Made by a program: the position numbers and the translations under genes
From: Acidimicrobiales bacterium
Lineage (GTDB): Bacteria > Actinomycetota > Acidimicrobiia > Acidimicrobiales > SHLQ01
Direction of reading: 5' to 3'
DNA: 36,467 nucleotides
Assembly: GCA_020628865.1 (NCBI GenBank)
Contig: JAHDEJ010000025.1
Span: 48,310 to 84,776, forward strand
Part shown: positions 21,515 to 31,102 of the stretch, in pieces
How the letters are laid out: each line of letters opens with the position of its first letter
How positions within the stretch are numbered: position 1 is the stretch's first letter
The notes under the pieces: generated by a model
What the model was told of the DNA's origin: nothing
The model's input: only the letters and a program-made list of their open reading frames with translations
Databases searched by the model: none

Positions 21515-24445
21515 ATGAACGAGTCGACGAACCGCTTCTCCCGCCTGTCCGGCGCGCTGCTGGCCGGGGTGCTCCTCGCTTCCGTGCTCTCGATCTCGGC
21601 CGTCGCCGGTCAGGGAGACGACACACCGGACGCACTCGTTCCGACTTCGGCGGCCGTCCTGCCGTCGGCATCGGTGGCCGTGGTCGGCGACGGTCTGTTG
21701 GCCGGGAGCAACGTGGCCCCGCTGCGCGACGCGATTTGCCGGGCCTCGGTGGCTGGTCCTGTTGAACAGGCGGCCCGTGGAGTCACGGAAACCGTGGTGT
21801 CCGTGGACAATTTTGCGTGCGAAGGAGCGTCGCTCCGTGACCTCACACGCGAACAGATCCCGTCGATTCCCGAAGACGCAGCTCGTGTGATCGTGGGCGG
21901 TTCTGCGTTGGAGTTCGACTGGGTGGCACTGGAGCGCGCCTGCCTCGGCGCCACGACTCGGTCACCGAGCGAGTGCATCGCCGCCTCCGAGTTCGCTCGG
22001 GCGACCGCAGCCAACTCCTTCTTCTCCTGGCGCTCTGCGCTGCAGCAGATCGCCCGAGTCGCGCCGGACGCGCAGATCGCGGTTGTCAGTGGCCCCGCAC
22101 CGGTCGCCGACACGGCGCTCCTGCTCGGGAGCGCGTGTTGTGAAGAACAGGTCGATGCGAACCGCCGTGTTCGTGCCGTGTTCGACACGGCAGAAGCGAG
22201 CCGCACCGCAGTGATCGAGTCGCTCCCCGATCTTCCGATCGTGGTTGTCGACGCAATGGCCGAGTTCGACGGCCACGCCAGCGACGATTCGGTGCCGTGG
22301 ATCGTCGCCACCGATGCAGCACCAGGGTTGGCCTCGGGAGTCCCGAACGCTGCCGGGGTGAGCGCCATCGCCTCGTTGATCGGGCCGCTCATGCCCGTCG
22401 GGCCCACCCCGGTCGAGCCCCCGGCGCCGCTGACGAGCGAGGTCGCCGTCCTCGTGGCTGCCTCCGAGGCAACTGCCCCGGTCGTTTCGGCGATCGACGC
22501 GGCAGCCGTGGGCTGGTTCGACGAACTCGAATCGCCGTCGGTCTGGGTGCTGCCGATCGCTGCACCTCCTGCCGAAGACCCGCCAGCCGAGGATCCGCCG
22601 GTAGAGGACCCACCCGCCGAAGACCCGCCAGCAGAAGACCCACCCGCCGAAGACCCGCCAGCAGAAGACCCACCCGCCGAAGTCCCACCGGCAGAAGACC
22701 CACCCGCCGAAGACCCGCCAGCAGAAGACCCGCCAGCCGAGGACCCGCCGGCAGAAGACCCGCCGGTCGGACTGCAGGCGGACCCGCCAGCCGAAGACCC
22801 ACCAGCAGAGGATCCCCCAGCCGACGAGGAAGCACCGCCCGCAGAGGACGATCCGGTCGCGGAGGGCGACGAGCCCGAGGCCGTGATCCCAACGCCGGTC
22901 CCGGTCGAGGCGACGACGACTGCCCCGACCTTCCGCGCGTCGCTTGCCGAGCTCGCACCGCGTTCGGCGGATGCTGACCCGGTTTCGGGTACGCAACTCG
23001 CTACGGCGATTGATGCGGCCGCCGCACTCCCGTGGACGGCGGGCTCGCACCGTTCGGTTCTGGTCGTGATCGATTCGTTCGACGACGACCCGGCGATCGT
23101 GGCCTCCCTCGCTGCGCTCGACGTGGACGTCATCACGGTCATCACGCCCTCGGTCGACGATGCCGTGACGGTCGGCGCCGCGCTCGCCGACACCGAAGCT
23201 GCGGTCGTTGCGCTGACCGATGGCGGCACGGCGAACACCGTGCTTCCGACACCACCGGTCGTCCCGGACCTCCTTTCCATCTCTGCGGCCCCTGCCGTCG
23301 GCTTGCTCGGTCGATCGTTGCCGGTCGCCGCCACCATCGACGTGGCCTTCGCCGCCGACGCCGTCGTGACATGGGCGACCAACGAAGGGACCGTTGCCGT
23401 CGGCCAGGTCACGTCGATCGATCCAGCGCGTCTGCCGGCCGGGACTCGGCAGCTGACCGTGACCGCCACGTCCGAGACGACGACGGTGACCACCACGACG
23501 ACCCTGTCGGTCACCGGCGATGGTGACGGACTCGAGGGCGAGTCCTGCGCCGTGTTCGATCCCACGAACCTCGACACCGATTCCGACCTCATCTCCGACG
23601 CCTGCGACGGCGACGACGACAACGACGGCATTCCCGACGCGGCCGATCCGTGCAGGACCGTCGCCAACAGCCGGCTGCTCGACGCTGATCGTGATGGCCT
23701 CCCGAACGCGTGCGATGCCGATCCGGCCGACGGACCGGGAGCCGACTGGGACGCCGACGGCATTCCCGACATCACGGACAACTGCCCGGCCGTCTCCAAC
23801 GCCAGCCAGGCGAATGCCGACGACGATGACCTCGGGGACGCATGCGAGACACCGATCCAGCTGCAGTGCACCATCATCGGTACACCCGGCAACGACGTAC
23901 TCGTGGGAACGTCCGGCGCAGATGTGATCTGTGGACTCGGCGGCGACGACGAACTGATCGGCAACGGTGGCGATGATCACCTCATCGGCGGTCCCGGCAA
24001 CGACATCCTGCGGGGACACGATGGCGATGACCGCCTCGATGGTGGGTCCGGAGACGACATCCTGCTCGGTCGGCTCGGAGATGACGTGCTGATCGGTGGA
24101 CCCGGCGTCGACCGCCTCGAAGGCGACGAAGGCGCTGACATCCTCGACGGTTCGAGCGATGCCGATCGCCTCAACGGCGACGACGGCAACGACATTCTGT
24201 TCGGCGGCCTCGGCGCCGACGACTTGAACGGCGGCAACGGTGACGACGTGTTGATCGGCGGTCGAGGCAACGACACGCTGCTCGGCAAGAACGGCAACGA
24301 CACGGCCCATGGCGAGGGCGGCGCCGACCGAATCCGCACCGGAGCCGGTAACGACGTCATCATCGATTCGCGGGCGGTCGACTCGGTCAGTCCCGGTGGT
24401 GGAACCGACCTGGTCGGTGGTTCCGGCGCCACGGCGGTCGGCTGA
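21515..24445 (+). CDS. Large secreted protein: degenerate SGNH domain, Pro-Glu-Asp repeats, thrombospondin type 3 and RTX calcium repeats
   Basis: A 976-residue exported protein. Residues 1-33 are a Sec signal peptide (hydrophobic LLAGVLLASVLSISAVAG). About 45-290 follow the SGNH/GDSL hydrolase pattern but without its catalytic residues (VVGDGLLAG instead of GDS; VGGSALEF instead of GxND; VPNAAGVSAIASLI without the DxxH pair). About 351-440 are PPAED repeats. About 610-670 are Ig/bacterial adhesin-like strands. About 687-778 are thrombospondin type 3-like Asp repeats (DTDSDLISDACDGDDDNDGI). About 788-961 are RTX-type nonapeptides (GGxGxD; GNDILRGHDGDDRLDGGSGD). The calcium repeats predict folding outside the cell. 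There is no LPXTG and no type I secretion gene nearby. It is likely a surface or matrix protein; its function is unknown. Confidence 0.85.
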   Translation: MNESTNRFSRLSGALLAGVLLASVLSISAVAGQGDDTPDALVPTSAAVLPSASVAVVGDGLLAGSNVAPLRDAICRASVAGPVEQAARGVTETVVSVDNFACEGASLRDLTREQIPSIPEDAARVIVGGSALEFDWVALERACLGATTRSPSECIAASEFARATAANSFFSWRSALQQIARVAPDAQIAVVSGPAPVADTALLLGSACCEEQVDANRRVRAVFDTAEASRTAVIESLPDLPIVVVDAMAEFDGHASDDSVPWIVATDAAPGLASGVPNAAGVSAIASLIGPLMPVGPTPVEPPAPLTSEVAVLVAASEATAPVVSAIDAAAVGWFDELESPSVWVLPIAAPPAEDPPAEDPPVEDPPAEDPPAEDPPAEDPPAEDPPAEVPPAEDPPAEDPPAEDPPAEDPPAEDPPVGLQADPPAEDPPAEDPPADEEAPPAEDDPVAEGDEPEAVIPTPVPVEATTTAPTFRASLAELAPRSADADPVSGTQLATAIDAAAALPWTAGSHRSVLVVIDSFDDDPAIVASLAALDVDVITVITPSVDDAVTVGAALADTEAAVVALTDGGTANTVLPTPPVVPDLLSISAAPAVGLLGRSLPVAATIDVAFAADAVVTWATNEGTVAVGQVTSIDPARLPAGTRQLTVTATSETTTVTTTTTLSVTGDGDGLEGESCAVFDPTNLDTDSDLISDACDGDDDNDGIPDAADPCRTVANSRLLDADRDGLPNACDADPADGPGADWDADGIPDITDNCPAVSNASQANADDDDLGDACETPIQLQCTIIGTPGNDVLVGTSGADVICGLGGDDELIGNGGDDHLIGGPGNDILRGHDGDDRLDGGSGDDILLGRLGDDVLIGGPGVDRLEGDEGADILDGSSDADRLNGDDGNDILFGGLGADDLNGGNGDDVLIGGRGNDTLLGKNGNDTAHGEGGADRIRTGAGNDVIIDSRAVDSVSPGGGTDLVGGSGATAVG
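22565..22834 (+). repeat. Tandem 15-bp coding repeat (PPAED)
   Basis: Units such as GCCGAAGACCCGCCA and GCAGAAGACCCACCC alternate, giving a 15-bp period with a 30-bp higher order. The array is broken once near 22770-22785 by codons for VGLQAD. It encodes a stiff acidic Pro-rich spacer in the RTX protein. Confidence 0.9.
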
Positions 24446-24457
24446 TCCGACGGAGTT

Positions 24458-24472
24458 CCGCACATGTTGCGG
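24458..24472. terminator. Weak hairpin after the RTX protein gene
   Basis: CCGCA (24458-24462) pairs with TGCGG (24468-24472) around CATGT, 13 nt after the stop. It is short and has no clear T tract. Confidence 0.3.
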
Positions 24473-24525
24473 TGAAATCGAATCGTCATCTGTTTGACCG
24501 TTAACATTCCGGGATTTTCGCCCGA

Positions 24526-25974
24526 ATGGGTCATGTGACCGTAACGGAATTCGATCGACGCATACCCGGTTTTGCAGACATGGTGTCGACCTCGGTTCTC
24601 TTTGCGACCGCCGAGTACGCGCCCCTGGTCAAGGTCGGGGGCCTGAGCGAGGCTTCCGCCGGCCTCGTCGGATGCCTGCGCTCGATGGGCACCGACGTCA
24701 CCGTCGTCATGCCGGACTACGGCCTGATCGAACTCGAGGACGCCGTCGAGCGACCGTTGACCGGCATGCCGTCGTGGGCTCCCGCCGTCACCGTTCGATG
24801 TGGCTGGACACGGGAGACCGGGCCGCTCACGCTCTTGCGATTCGACGGCTCGGAGCGACCCAACCCCTACGTCAACCCGGCGACCGGTGAAGGGTGGGCG
24901 GACAACCCCGAACGCTTCTTCACCTTCTCCACCGCCGTGGCCCAGCTCGCGATCGAGGACCGGCCCGACGTCGTGCACTGCAACGACTGGCACACGGCCG
25001 CGGCAATCGCGCTGCTCCCCGACGAGATGCGCACCGTGCTCACCATCCACAACCTCGCGTATCAGGGCGACACGGAGGCTGCGTGGGCTGAGCGCTTCGG
25101 CGTCCACGGCCCCGCCTACCTCCAGTACGGCCGCTTCAACCCGCTCGCCGGCGGAATCAGCCTCGCCGACAAGGTCGTCATGGTCAGCGAGTCCTACGCC
25201 TCCGAGGCGGTCAGCGAAGAGGGCGGATTCGGACTCCACGACCGCCTCATCTCCCGCGGCAGCGACCTGATCGGCATTCGCAACGGCATCGATCTCGGAC
25301 TCTGGCACCCCAGCGAGGACCCGCTGCTGCCGTTCACGTTCGACCACGGCGACCTCAGCGGCAAGGAGATCTGCCGCAAGGAGCTGCTTCGTGTTGCCGG
25401 CCTGGAGAGCGAGCGCGGTCCAGTGATCGGACTCGTCGCCCGGTTCGTCCACCAGAAGGGCATCGACCTCGCCCTCGAACTCGCCCCCTTCCTCGAAACC
25501 ATGCCGGCCCGTCTGATCCTCATCGGATCCGGCTCGCCCGAGCTCACACGCCACGCGCAGGACGTCGCCGCGCTGCATCCCAAGCAGGTATCGGTGTTCG
25601 CCGGCTACGACGAGAAGCTTGCGCATCTCGTCGTCTCGGGAAGTGATCTCCTTCTCGTGCCGTCTCGATTCGAACCGTGCGGTCTCACCCAGATGCAGGC
25701 GATGACCTGTGGGACGATCCCCGTCGTCACCGACGTCGGTGGGCTTCGGGACACCGTGAGCGACATGGATCAGCATCCACGCTCCGGCACCGGCTACGTG
25801 GCTCCGAAGCCGACCGCCATGTCGCTGCTCGACACGGTGCATCGTGCGGTGCGCGGTTGGAGCAACCCGCGTCGACGGGCATCGATCCAGCGGCGGGGAA
25901 TGACCGCCGACTGGTCGTGGGCCGCCCCGGCCCAGGAGTACCTGGACCTGTACGAGCCAACACTCGTCATCTGA
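24526..25974 (+). CDS. glgA: Glycogen synthase (GT5)
   Basis: A 482-residue glycosyltransferase family 5 protein. VLFATAEYAPLVKVGGLSEA contains the KxGGL motif that binds the nucleotide-sugar phosphates. Other parts are VVHCNDWHTAAAIALL, VLTIHNLAYQG, DLIGIRNGIDLGLWHP, GLVARFVHQKGIDLALEL and the C-terminal nucleotide site SRFEPCGLTQMQAMTCGTIP with VTDVGGLRDTV. It adds glucose from ADP-glucose (or UDP-glucose) to the non-reducing ends of alpha-1,4-glucan. An internal ATG at 24580 matches the usual family N-terminus and would give 464 residues. The ATG at 24526 has GATTTT 7 nt upstream, a weak leaderless -10, so the start is unsettled. It is followed after 37 bp by the branching-enzyme fusion, so this is a glycogen operon. 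Confidence 0.9.
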   Translation: MGHVTVTEFDRRIPGFADMVSTSVLFATAEYAPLVKVGGLSEASAGLVGCLRSMGTDVTVVMPDYGLIELEDAVERPLTGMPSWAPAVTVRCGWTRETGPLTLLRFDGSERPNPYVNPATGEGWADNPERFFTFSTAVAQLAIEDRPDVVHCNDWHTAAAIALLPDEMRTVLTIHNLAYQGDTEAAWAERFGVHGPAYLQYGRFNPLAGGISLADKVVMVSESYASEAVSEEGGFGLHDRLISRGSDLIGIRNGIDLGLWHPSEDPLLPFTFDHGDLSGKEICRKELLRVAGLESERGPVIGLVARFVHQKGIDLALELAPFLETMPARLILIGSGSPELTRHAQDVAALHPKQVSVFAGYDEKLAHLVVSGSDLLLVPSRFEPCGLTQMQAMTCGTIPVVTDVGGLRDTVSDMDQHPRSGTGYVAPKPTAMSLLDTVHRAVRGWSNPRRRASIQRRGMTADWSWAAPAQEYLDLYEPTLVI

Positions 25975-26011
25975 CTCCCCGCGCCCAGCCCAGATCTCGA
26001 CAAGACTCCAC

Positions 26012-29000
26012 ATGTATGCACCCCCCGCACCACACGCCGCGCCCGAAGGACCCTCAGTGGAATCGCTGAGCAAACTGGCGGAACTCGAACATCTGGTGGG
26101 TATTGCCAGCACCGTCGTCGACGGGAACGACGTCGAGCGAACGGCGTCGGTGGCGACCCGATGCGCAGTGTTGCGTGCGATGGGCCACGACATCAGCAGC
26201 GCAGCGGATGCGCCCACCGCATTCCTGGTGGAACAGCGACGTCGAGCCGCTCAGGTCGTGCCGACCGTTCTTGTCGCCTGGGAAGGTTCGATGCGCTGCC
26301 CGGTCGGGTGTCCCGACGGCCTCGCCTGGACCATTTCCCCGACCGAACCGAACGAACCGGACGCCTCGACGGACGAGCGCACCGGTGTCGTCACCGACCG
26401 AACGATCAGTGTGGACGATCTGGCCTTCGGCTTCCACGAGCTCACGCTCGAGGTGTCCGACCACACCCACACAGCCCTCGTGATCTCCGCCCCCACGACC
26501 GCCTGGAACGGCGTGTTCGAACGCCCGACGCCTCGTTGGGGCATCAGCGCTCCGATCTCGACGCTGTGGAACCGGTCGGAGGGCACCGGCGGAACACTGC
26601 CCCACCTCGGAGCAGCGGCCCGCTGGGCTGCCGAAGCGGGAGCGTCCGCCATTGCGACCCTGCCGCTGCTCGCCACGTCCCCCGCACAGGCGAGCCCGTA
26701 TTCACCGCTGTCGCGTCGGTTCTTCGACGAACGGGTCCTGACGCTTCGCCCCTATGGCGGCACCGATGCCACCACGGATGGCGCCGACCGTGACCCGCTG
26801 GCGGAAGCCACCCATGTCGCCGCCGAGATCGACCGGCTTCTTGCGAGCGACGCGTCGCTGCGGGCAGAGGCCGAAGGCCACCTCGCCCGAAATCACGAAG
26901 TGGCGAAATGGGCGCAGTTCCGAGCCGCGCAGGAAATGTATGGCGAGGACTGGCGGATGTGGCCGGACGACGCCCGCCGCGGTCACCTCGGATCCATCCC
27001 GCTCGAACCGGAACGAATTCTGCGACACGGCTTCGTGCAGTGGGCGGCGCAACACCAGCTCGCCGACCTCGCCTCGGAGCTCCGCTCCGCCGATGTCGCG
27101 CTCTCCCTCGATCTCCCCGTATCCACGGATCGGAACGCGTTCGACCAGTGGCGACGACAGGACGTCCACGCCGACGGCGTGCAGGTGGGCGCCGTTCCAG
27201 ACGACACCTTCGTCGATGGGCAGGCGTGGGGCGGCAGCCCGATCATTCCGGAGGCCGCACGGCTCGACCATCACCGGACGTTCCGGGAGAGCCTCGAAGC
27301 CCAGATGCGATCCGCAGACATTCTTCGCCTCGACCACGTCATGGCACTCGAACGGGTCTGGTGGTTGATCGACGATCCGGCCGACGGCGTGTACGTCTAC
27401 CAGCCGATGCTCGAACTCCTGGCCATCGTGACCCTCATGTCCCATCGCCATCGATGCGCGGTCATCGGCGAGGACCTCGGAGCGGTGACCGAACGAATGC
27501 GAGCGGCCATCGCCCACCACGCACTCCATCGCACGTGGGTGGCACCCTTCGCGCCCGCAGATGCCCCGCATCCGCACGCCGTCGCAACGCTGAGCACCCA
27601 CGACCTCCCGCCGCTCACCTCCTGGTGGAACGGTGACGACATCGGCGAATCGCATCGCGCCGGCCTTCTGGACGACGACCGGCGGGACGAGCTTCTGGCG
27701 CAGCGGGCCGAGATGCGCATCGACCTTGCCGCACGGGCCCACACGGAACCGACCACCGGATCGGTCCCGGCATCCGTCCTGCATCAGCTCCTCGAGCGCA
27801 TGGGCCACAGTGGCGCAGCCCTCGTCCTGATTCCCATCGACGAATTGTGGGCGGGCCGACGCCAGCACAATCTCCCAGGTGTATCGGACCGGCCGAACTG
27901 GGTGGGCCGCACGATGGTCCCGCTCGACGAGCTGACCGACGACCACCGAAAGTATCTCGGGACGATCGACCGAGCCCGAAACGAAACCGCTGGTACGAGC
28001 TGGCCGCCGCCCGGTTGGTGGTTCGGAGCCGAGGACCAGCACCTCTTCAACGAGGGTTCCCATACGCGCCTGTGGCACTCGCTCGGCGGCCGGACCGACA
28101 GCGTCGACGGCATCTCCGGAGTGCGGTTCGCGGTTTGGGCCCCGAACGCTCGTGCCGTTTCCGTGATCGGCGATTTCAACGGCTGGTCCCACCCGGGCAC
28201 ACCCTTGCGTGCCGTTGGAAGCAGCGGCGTCTGGGATGTCTTCATTCCAGGGCTCGGCAACGGTCTCTGCTACAAGTACCGGATCGAGGGAGCCCACGGA
28301 GGCGTCAGCGAGAAGGCCGATCCACTCGCCTTCAAGTCGGAACAGGCGCCGTCGACCGCCTCGGTCGTCACCGACCTCTCGCGCAACTGGCACGACGCCG
28401 AATGGATGGCCCAGCGCGGCGACCGCAACCGGTGGGACCGCCCGATCTCCATCTATGAGGTCCATCTGGGGTCATGGCGTCGCAACGAGGACGAGCCGGA
28501 TCGGCTCCTCACCTACTCCGAGCACGTCGACCAACTGGTGGCCCACGTCGCCGACATGGGCTTCACTCACGTCGAGCTGCTCCCCATCACCGAGCATCCG
28601 CTGTACGCCTCCTGGGGATATCAGACGACCGGCTACTTCGCGGCAACCTCGCGCTACGGCGACCCCAAGGAACTGATGGCGCTGATCGATGCGTTCCACC
28701 AGGCCGAGATCGGCGTGATCCTGGACTGGGTCCCGTCTCACTTCCCGACCGACGACTTCGCCCTCAACGCGTTCGACGGTACGCAGCTCTACGAACATGC
28801 CGACCCGCGGGAAGGCTTCCATCCGGACTGGAAGAGTTCGATCTTCAACTACGGCCGGCACGAGGTGCGAAGCTTCCTTCTGTCGAGCGCACGTTTCTGG
28901 CTCGAGGCATTCCACATCGACGGCATCCGCGTCGACGCAGTGGCCTCCATGCTCTACCGCGACTACAGCCGCGGCGACGACTGGATTCCGAACCGCTACG

Positions 29001-29908
29001 GCGGCCGAGAGAACCTGGAGGCGATCGAGTTTCTCCAGCAGTTGAACCACGAGATGTACGCCGCTCACCCCGACGTCCTCATGATCGCCGAAGAGTCGAC
29101 GGCATGGCCGGGCGTGACCCGCAGCACCGATCAGGGCGGCCTCGGCTTCGGCTACAAGTGGGACATGGGCTGGATGAACGACAGCCTCGAGTACTTCGAG
29201 CAGGACCCGGTGCACCGGCGCTGGAACCACAACAAGCTCACGTTCCGGGCGATGTACGGGTTCAGCGAGAACTACGTGTTGCCGCTGAGCCACGATGAGG
29301 TCGTCCACGGCAAGGGCTCGCTGCTCGCAAAGATGCCGGGTGACGACTGGCAACGGTTCGCGAACCTGCGCCTGCTGCTCGGCTGGCAGTACTCGACGCC
29401 GGGCAAGAAGCTGCTGTTCATGGGCAGCGAGCTCGCCCCTTGGACCGAATGGAACCACGACGCCGGGCTCCCCTGGCATCTCGCCGGCGCCGGGCCGCAC
29501 GAAGGCGTCCTGCAATGGGTCGCCAGACTGAACGACCTGTACCGGACCGTTCCCGCCCTGCACGTGGCCGACACGCGGTCGATCGGCTTCGGATGGATCG
29601 ACGCAGACGACAACGAGCGCAGCATCCTCAGCTTCCTTCGCAGCGACGGCAAGGGCGACCACGTGGCCGTCGTCATGAACAACACGCCGGTGGTCCGTTC
29701 CGACGTGATGGTCGGCGTGCCGGCCTCCGGGTCGTGGGAGGTCATCGCGTGCAGCGACGGCGCCCGTTTCGGTGGAGCCGACCACGAACATCCCGAGGCC
29801 TACACCACCACATCGCACCGCCACAACGACTTCGAACAGTCGCTGTGGCTGACGCTGCCGGCACTGTCGATCACCTTCCTTCGTCAGCGGCAGCCTGGCC
29901 AGAGCTGA
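26012..29908 (+). CDS. Fusion of 4-alpha-glucanotransferase (MalQ, GH77) and 1,4-alpha-glucan branching enzyme (GlgB, GH13)
   Basis: A 1298-residue two-enzyme protein. Residues about 1-660 are a GH77 4-alpha-glucanotransferase: AQASPYSPLSRRFFDE, WAQFRAAQEMYG, LDLPVSTDRNAFDQWRRQDV, LRLDHVMALERVWW (nucleophile Asp, about 440), CAVIGEDLGAVTERM (acid/base Glu, about 486), LSTHDLPPLTSWW (third Asp) and HNLPGVSDRPNWVGR. From about residue 674 it is GlgB: RFAVWAPNARAVSVIGDFNG (CBM48), VILDWVPSHFPTDDF, HIDGIRVDAVASMLY (nucleophile Asp, about 974), MIAEESTAWPGVTR (Glu, about 1026) and LPLSHDEVVHGKGSL. All catalytic residues are present in both halves. One chain could disproportionate and branch alpha-glucan. 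It lies 37 bp after glgA in the same operon. Confidence 0.92.
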   Translation: MYAPPAPHAAPEGPSVESLSKLAELEHLVGIASTVVDGNDVERTASVATRCAVLRAMGHDISSAADAPTAFLVEQRRRAAQVVPTVLVAWEGSMRCPVGCPDGLAWTISPTEPNEPDASTDERTGVVTDRTISVDDLAFGFHELTLEVSDHTHTALVISAPTTAWNGVFERPTPRWGISAPISTLWNRSEGTGGTLPHLGAAARWAAEAGASAIATLPLLATSPAQASPYSPLSRRFFDERVLTLRPYGGTDATTDGADRDPLAEATHVAAEIDRLLASDASLRAEAEGHLARNHEVAKWAQFRAAQEMYGEDWRMWPDDARRGHLGSIPLEPERILRHGFVQWAAQHQLADLASELRSADVALSLDLPVSTDRNAFDQWRRQDVHADGVQVGAVPDDTFVDGQAWGGSPIIPEAARLDHHRTFRESLEAQMRSADILRLDHVMALERVWWLIDDPADGVYVYQPMLELLAIVTLMSHRHRCAVIGEDLGAVTERMRAAIAHHALHRTWVAPFAPADAPHPHAVATLSTHDLPPLTSWWNGDDIGESHRAGLLDDDRRDELLAQRAEMRIDLAARAHTEPTTGSVPASVLHQLLERMGHSGAALVLIPIDELWAGRRQHNLPGVSDRPNWVGRTMVPLDELTDDHRKYLGTIDRARNETAGTSWPPPGWWFGAEDQHLFNEGSHTRLWHSLGGRTDSVDGISGVRFAVWAPNARAVSVIGDFNGWSHPGTPLRAVGSSGVWDVFIPGLGNGLCYKYRIEGAHGGVSEKADPLAFKSEQAPSTASVVTDLSRNWHDAEWMAQRGDRNRWDRPISIYEVHLGSWRRNEDEPDRLLTYSEHVDQLVAHVADMGFTHVELLPITEHPLYASWGYQTTGYFAATSRYGDPKELMALIDAFHQAEIGVILDWVPSHFPTDDFALNAFDGTQLYEHADPREGFHPDWKSSIFNYGRHEVRSFLLSSARFWLEAFHIDGIRVDAVASMLYRDYSRGDDWIPNRYGGRENLEAIEFLQQLNHEMYAAHPDVLMIAEESTAWPGVTRSTDQGGLGFGYKWDMGWMNDSLEYFEQDPVHRRWNHNKLTFRAMYGFSENYVLPLSHDEVVHGKGSLLAKMPGDDWQRFANLRLLLGWQYSTPGKKLLFMGSELAPWTEWNHDAGLPWHLAGAGPHEGVLQWVARLNDLYRTVPALHVADTRSIGFGWIDADDNERSILSFLRSDGKGDHVAVVMNNTPVVRSDVMVGVPASGSWEVIACSDGARFGGADHEHPEAYTTTSHRHNDFEQSLWLTLPALSITFLRQRQPGQS

Positions 29909-30037
29909 ACCACCGACCGCCCGTCAGCCGGCCGGGTGAGCAGTGACGCTGGACCGGCTCGCCCGTGGGGTACGGTCGGGTTTGATCGGTGCCCGTTTCG
30001 GCCGATTGACATGCGTGAGGCGAAGGATCATCACCCC

Positions 30038-31102
30038 GTGACAGACACCGACACCACGCTCGACGCACCGGAGGCCCCGGCTCGCGATGGCAATCATCAC
30101 GAGCACGCCCATGCGCACGAGCATGATCACGACGACCACGATCATGCCCCGGGCTCATTCAGCTTCGGTCCGACGATTCTGCTGCTCCCGATTGTCGTCG
30201 CGCTCCTGTTGCGCAGCCGGTGGGGCTTCCTCGAAGGAACCGACGTTCGGCTCTGGTCGACGCTGTTCGTGTCCGTCTGCATCCAGGCGCTCCCGTTTCT
30301 CGTCCTCGGTGTCACGATCAGCGGTCTGATTGCCGTCTTCGTCTCCCCGGACCTGGTCCAGCGCATTGTTCCCAAGCGACCGATCCTCGCCGTGCCCTCC
30401 GCCGGTCTCGCCGGTATGGCCCTCCCGGGTTGTGAGTGCGGCTCGGTGCCCATCGCCGGACGGCTCGTCTCCGCAGGGACGCCACCGGCCGCGGCACTCA
30501 CCTTCCTTCTCGCCGCGCCGGCCATCAACCCGGTCGTGCTCGTCTCGACCGCTGTTGCGTTCCCCAACGAGGGCAAACTCGTGCTCGCTCGCTTCGTCGC
30601 CTCGTTCCTGGCGGCGATTCTCGTCGGCACGTGGTGGGCCCGCCGATCCAAGAGTTCGCTGCTGAAGGCCGCTGGGCACCTCCACGACGACGACAACACC
30701 AACCGGTGGCGCAAGTTCGTCGATGTCGCCTCGCAGGACCTGGTCCACGCCGGCGGCTACCTGGTCGTGGGAGCGCTCGCCGCCGCCACATTGCAGCTCA
30801 TCGTGCCCCGCTCGGTGCTCGATGCCGTAGCGTCGAACGAACTCCTGGCCGTTCTGGTGCTGGCTGCGCTCGCCGTGCTGCTGTCGATCTGTTCAGAAGC
30901 CGATGCGTTCGTCGCCGCCGGCCTCCCCCAGTTCTCGCTCACCTCCCGACTCGTGTTCCTCGTGGTCGGCCCGGTGATCGACCTGAAGCTCATTGCGTTG
31001 CATGCCGGCGTGTTTGGCAAGGCATTCGCCCTTCGTTTCGTACCCGTGGTGTTCGTCGTCGCGGTGGTCAGCGCCGTCGTGGTGGGACAGGTGATCTTGT
31101 GA
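30038..31102 (+). CDS. His-rich permease of the ArsP_1/DUF318 family, probable metal exporter
   Basis: About 354 residues from the GTG at 30038, which has AAGGA about 10 nt upstream; an ATG at 30011 is also possible. The N-terminus is a His/Asp cluster (HHEHAHAHEHDHDDHDHAPG), a typical metal-binding tail. Then come eight or so hydrophobic segments with the family signatures QALPFLVLGVTISGLIA, LAGMALPGCECGSVPIAGRL (Cys-x-Cys motif), AAALTFLLAAPAINPVVLVS and LLSICSEADAFVAAGL. It is partnered with a TIGR03943 protein that overlaps its stop. In Bacillus subtilis a similar pair (ycgR/ycgQ) is, as I recall, under zinc control, so zinc is the best guess. No Zur-like box was seen. Confidence 0.82.
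   Translation: MTDTDTTLDAPEAPARDGNHHEHAHAHEHDHDDHDHAPGSFSFGPTILLLPIVVALLLRSRWGFLEGTDVRLWSTLFVSVCIQALPFLVLGVTISGLIAVFVSPDLVQRIVPKRPILAVPSAGLAGMALPGCECGSVPIAGRLVSAGTPPAAALTFLLAAPAINPVVLVSTAVAFPNEGKLVLARFVASFLAAILVGTWWARRSKSSLLKAAGHLHDDDNTNRWRKFVDVASQDLVHAGGYLVVGALAAATLQLIVPRSVLDAVASNELLAVLVLAALAVLLSICSEADAFVAAGLPQFSLTSRLVFLVVGPVIDLKLIALHAGVFGKAFALRFVPVVFVVAVVSAVVVGQVIL

Noticed and set aside
22565-22834. CRISPR-like array
   Set aside because: The units are contiguous 15-bp codon repeats in frame with a Pro-rich protein; there are no spacers.
21610-24463. Long minus-strand frames (784 and 833 residues) opposite the RTX gene
   Set aside because: They mirror the repeat-rich coding strand (Ser-Ala-Gly or Trp-Arg-Val repeats) and lack domain features or starts.
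23977-26217. A 746-residue minus-strand frame opposite glgA
   Set aside because: glgA on the plus strand is certain, and the antisense translation has no family features.
29909-30037. Zur box before the permease gene
   Set aside because: No TGAAAATCATTTTCA-like dyad is visible in this gap; the zinc link rests on family knowledge only.
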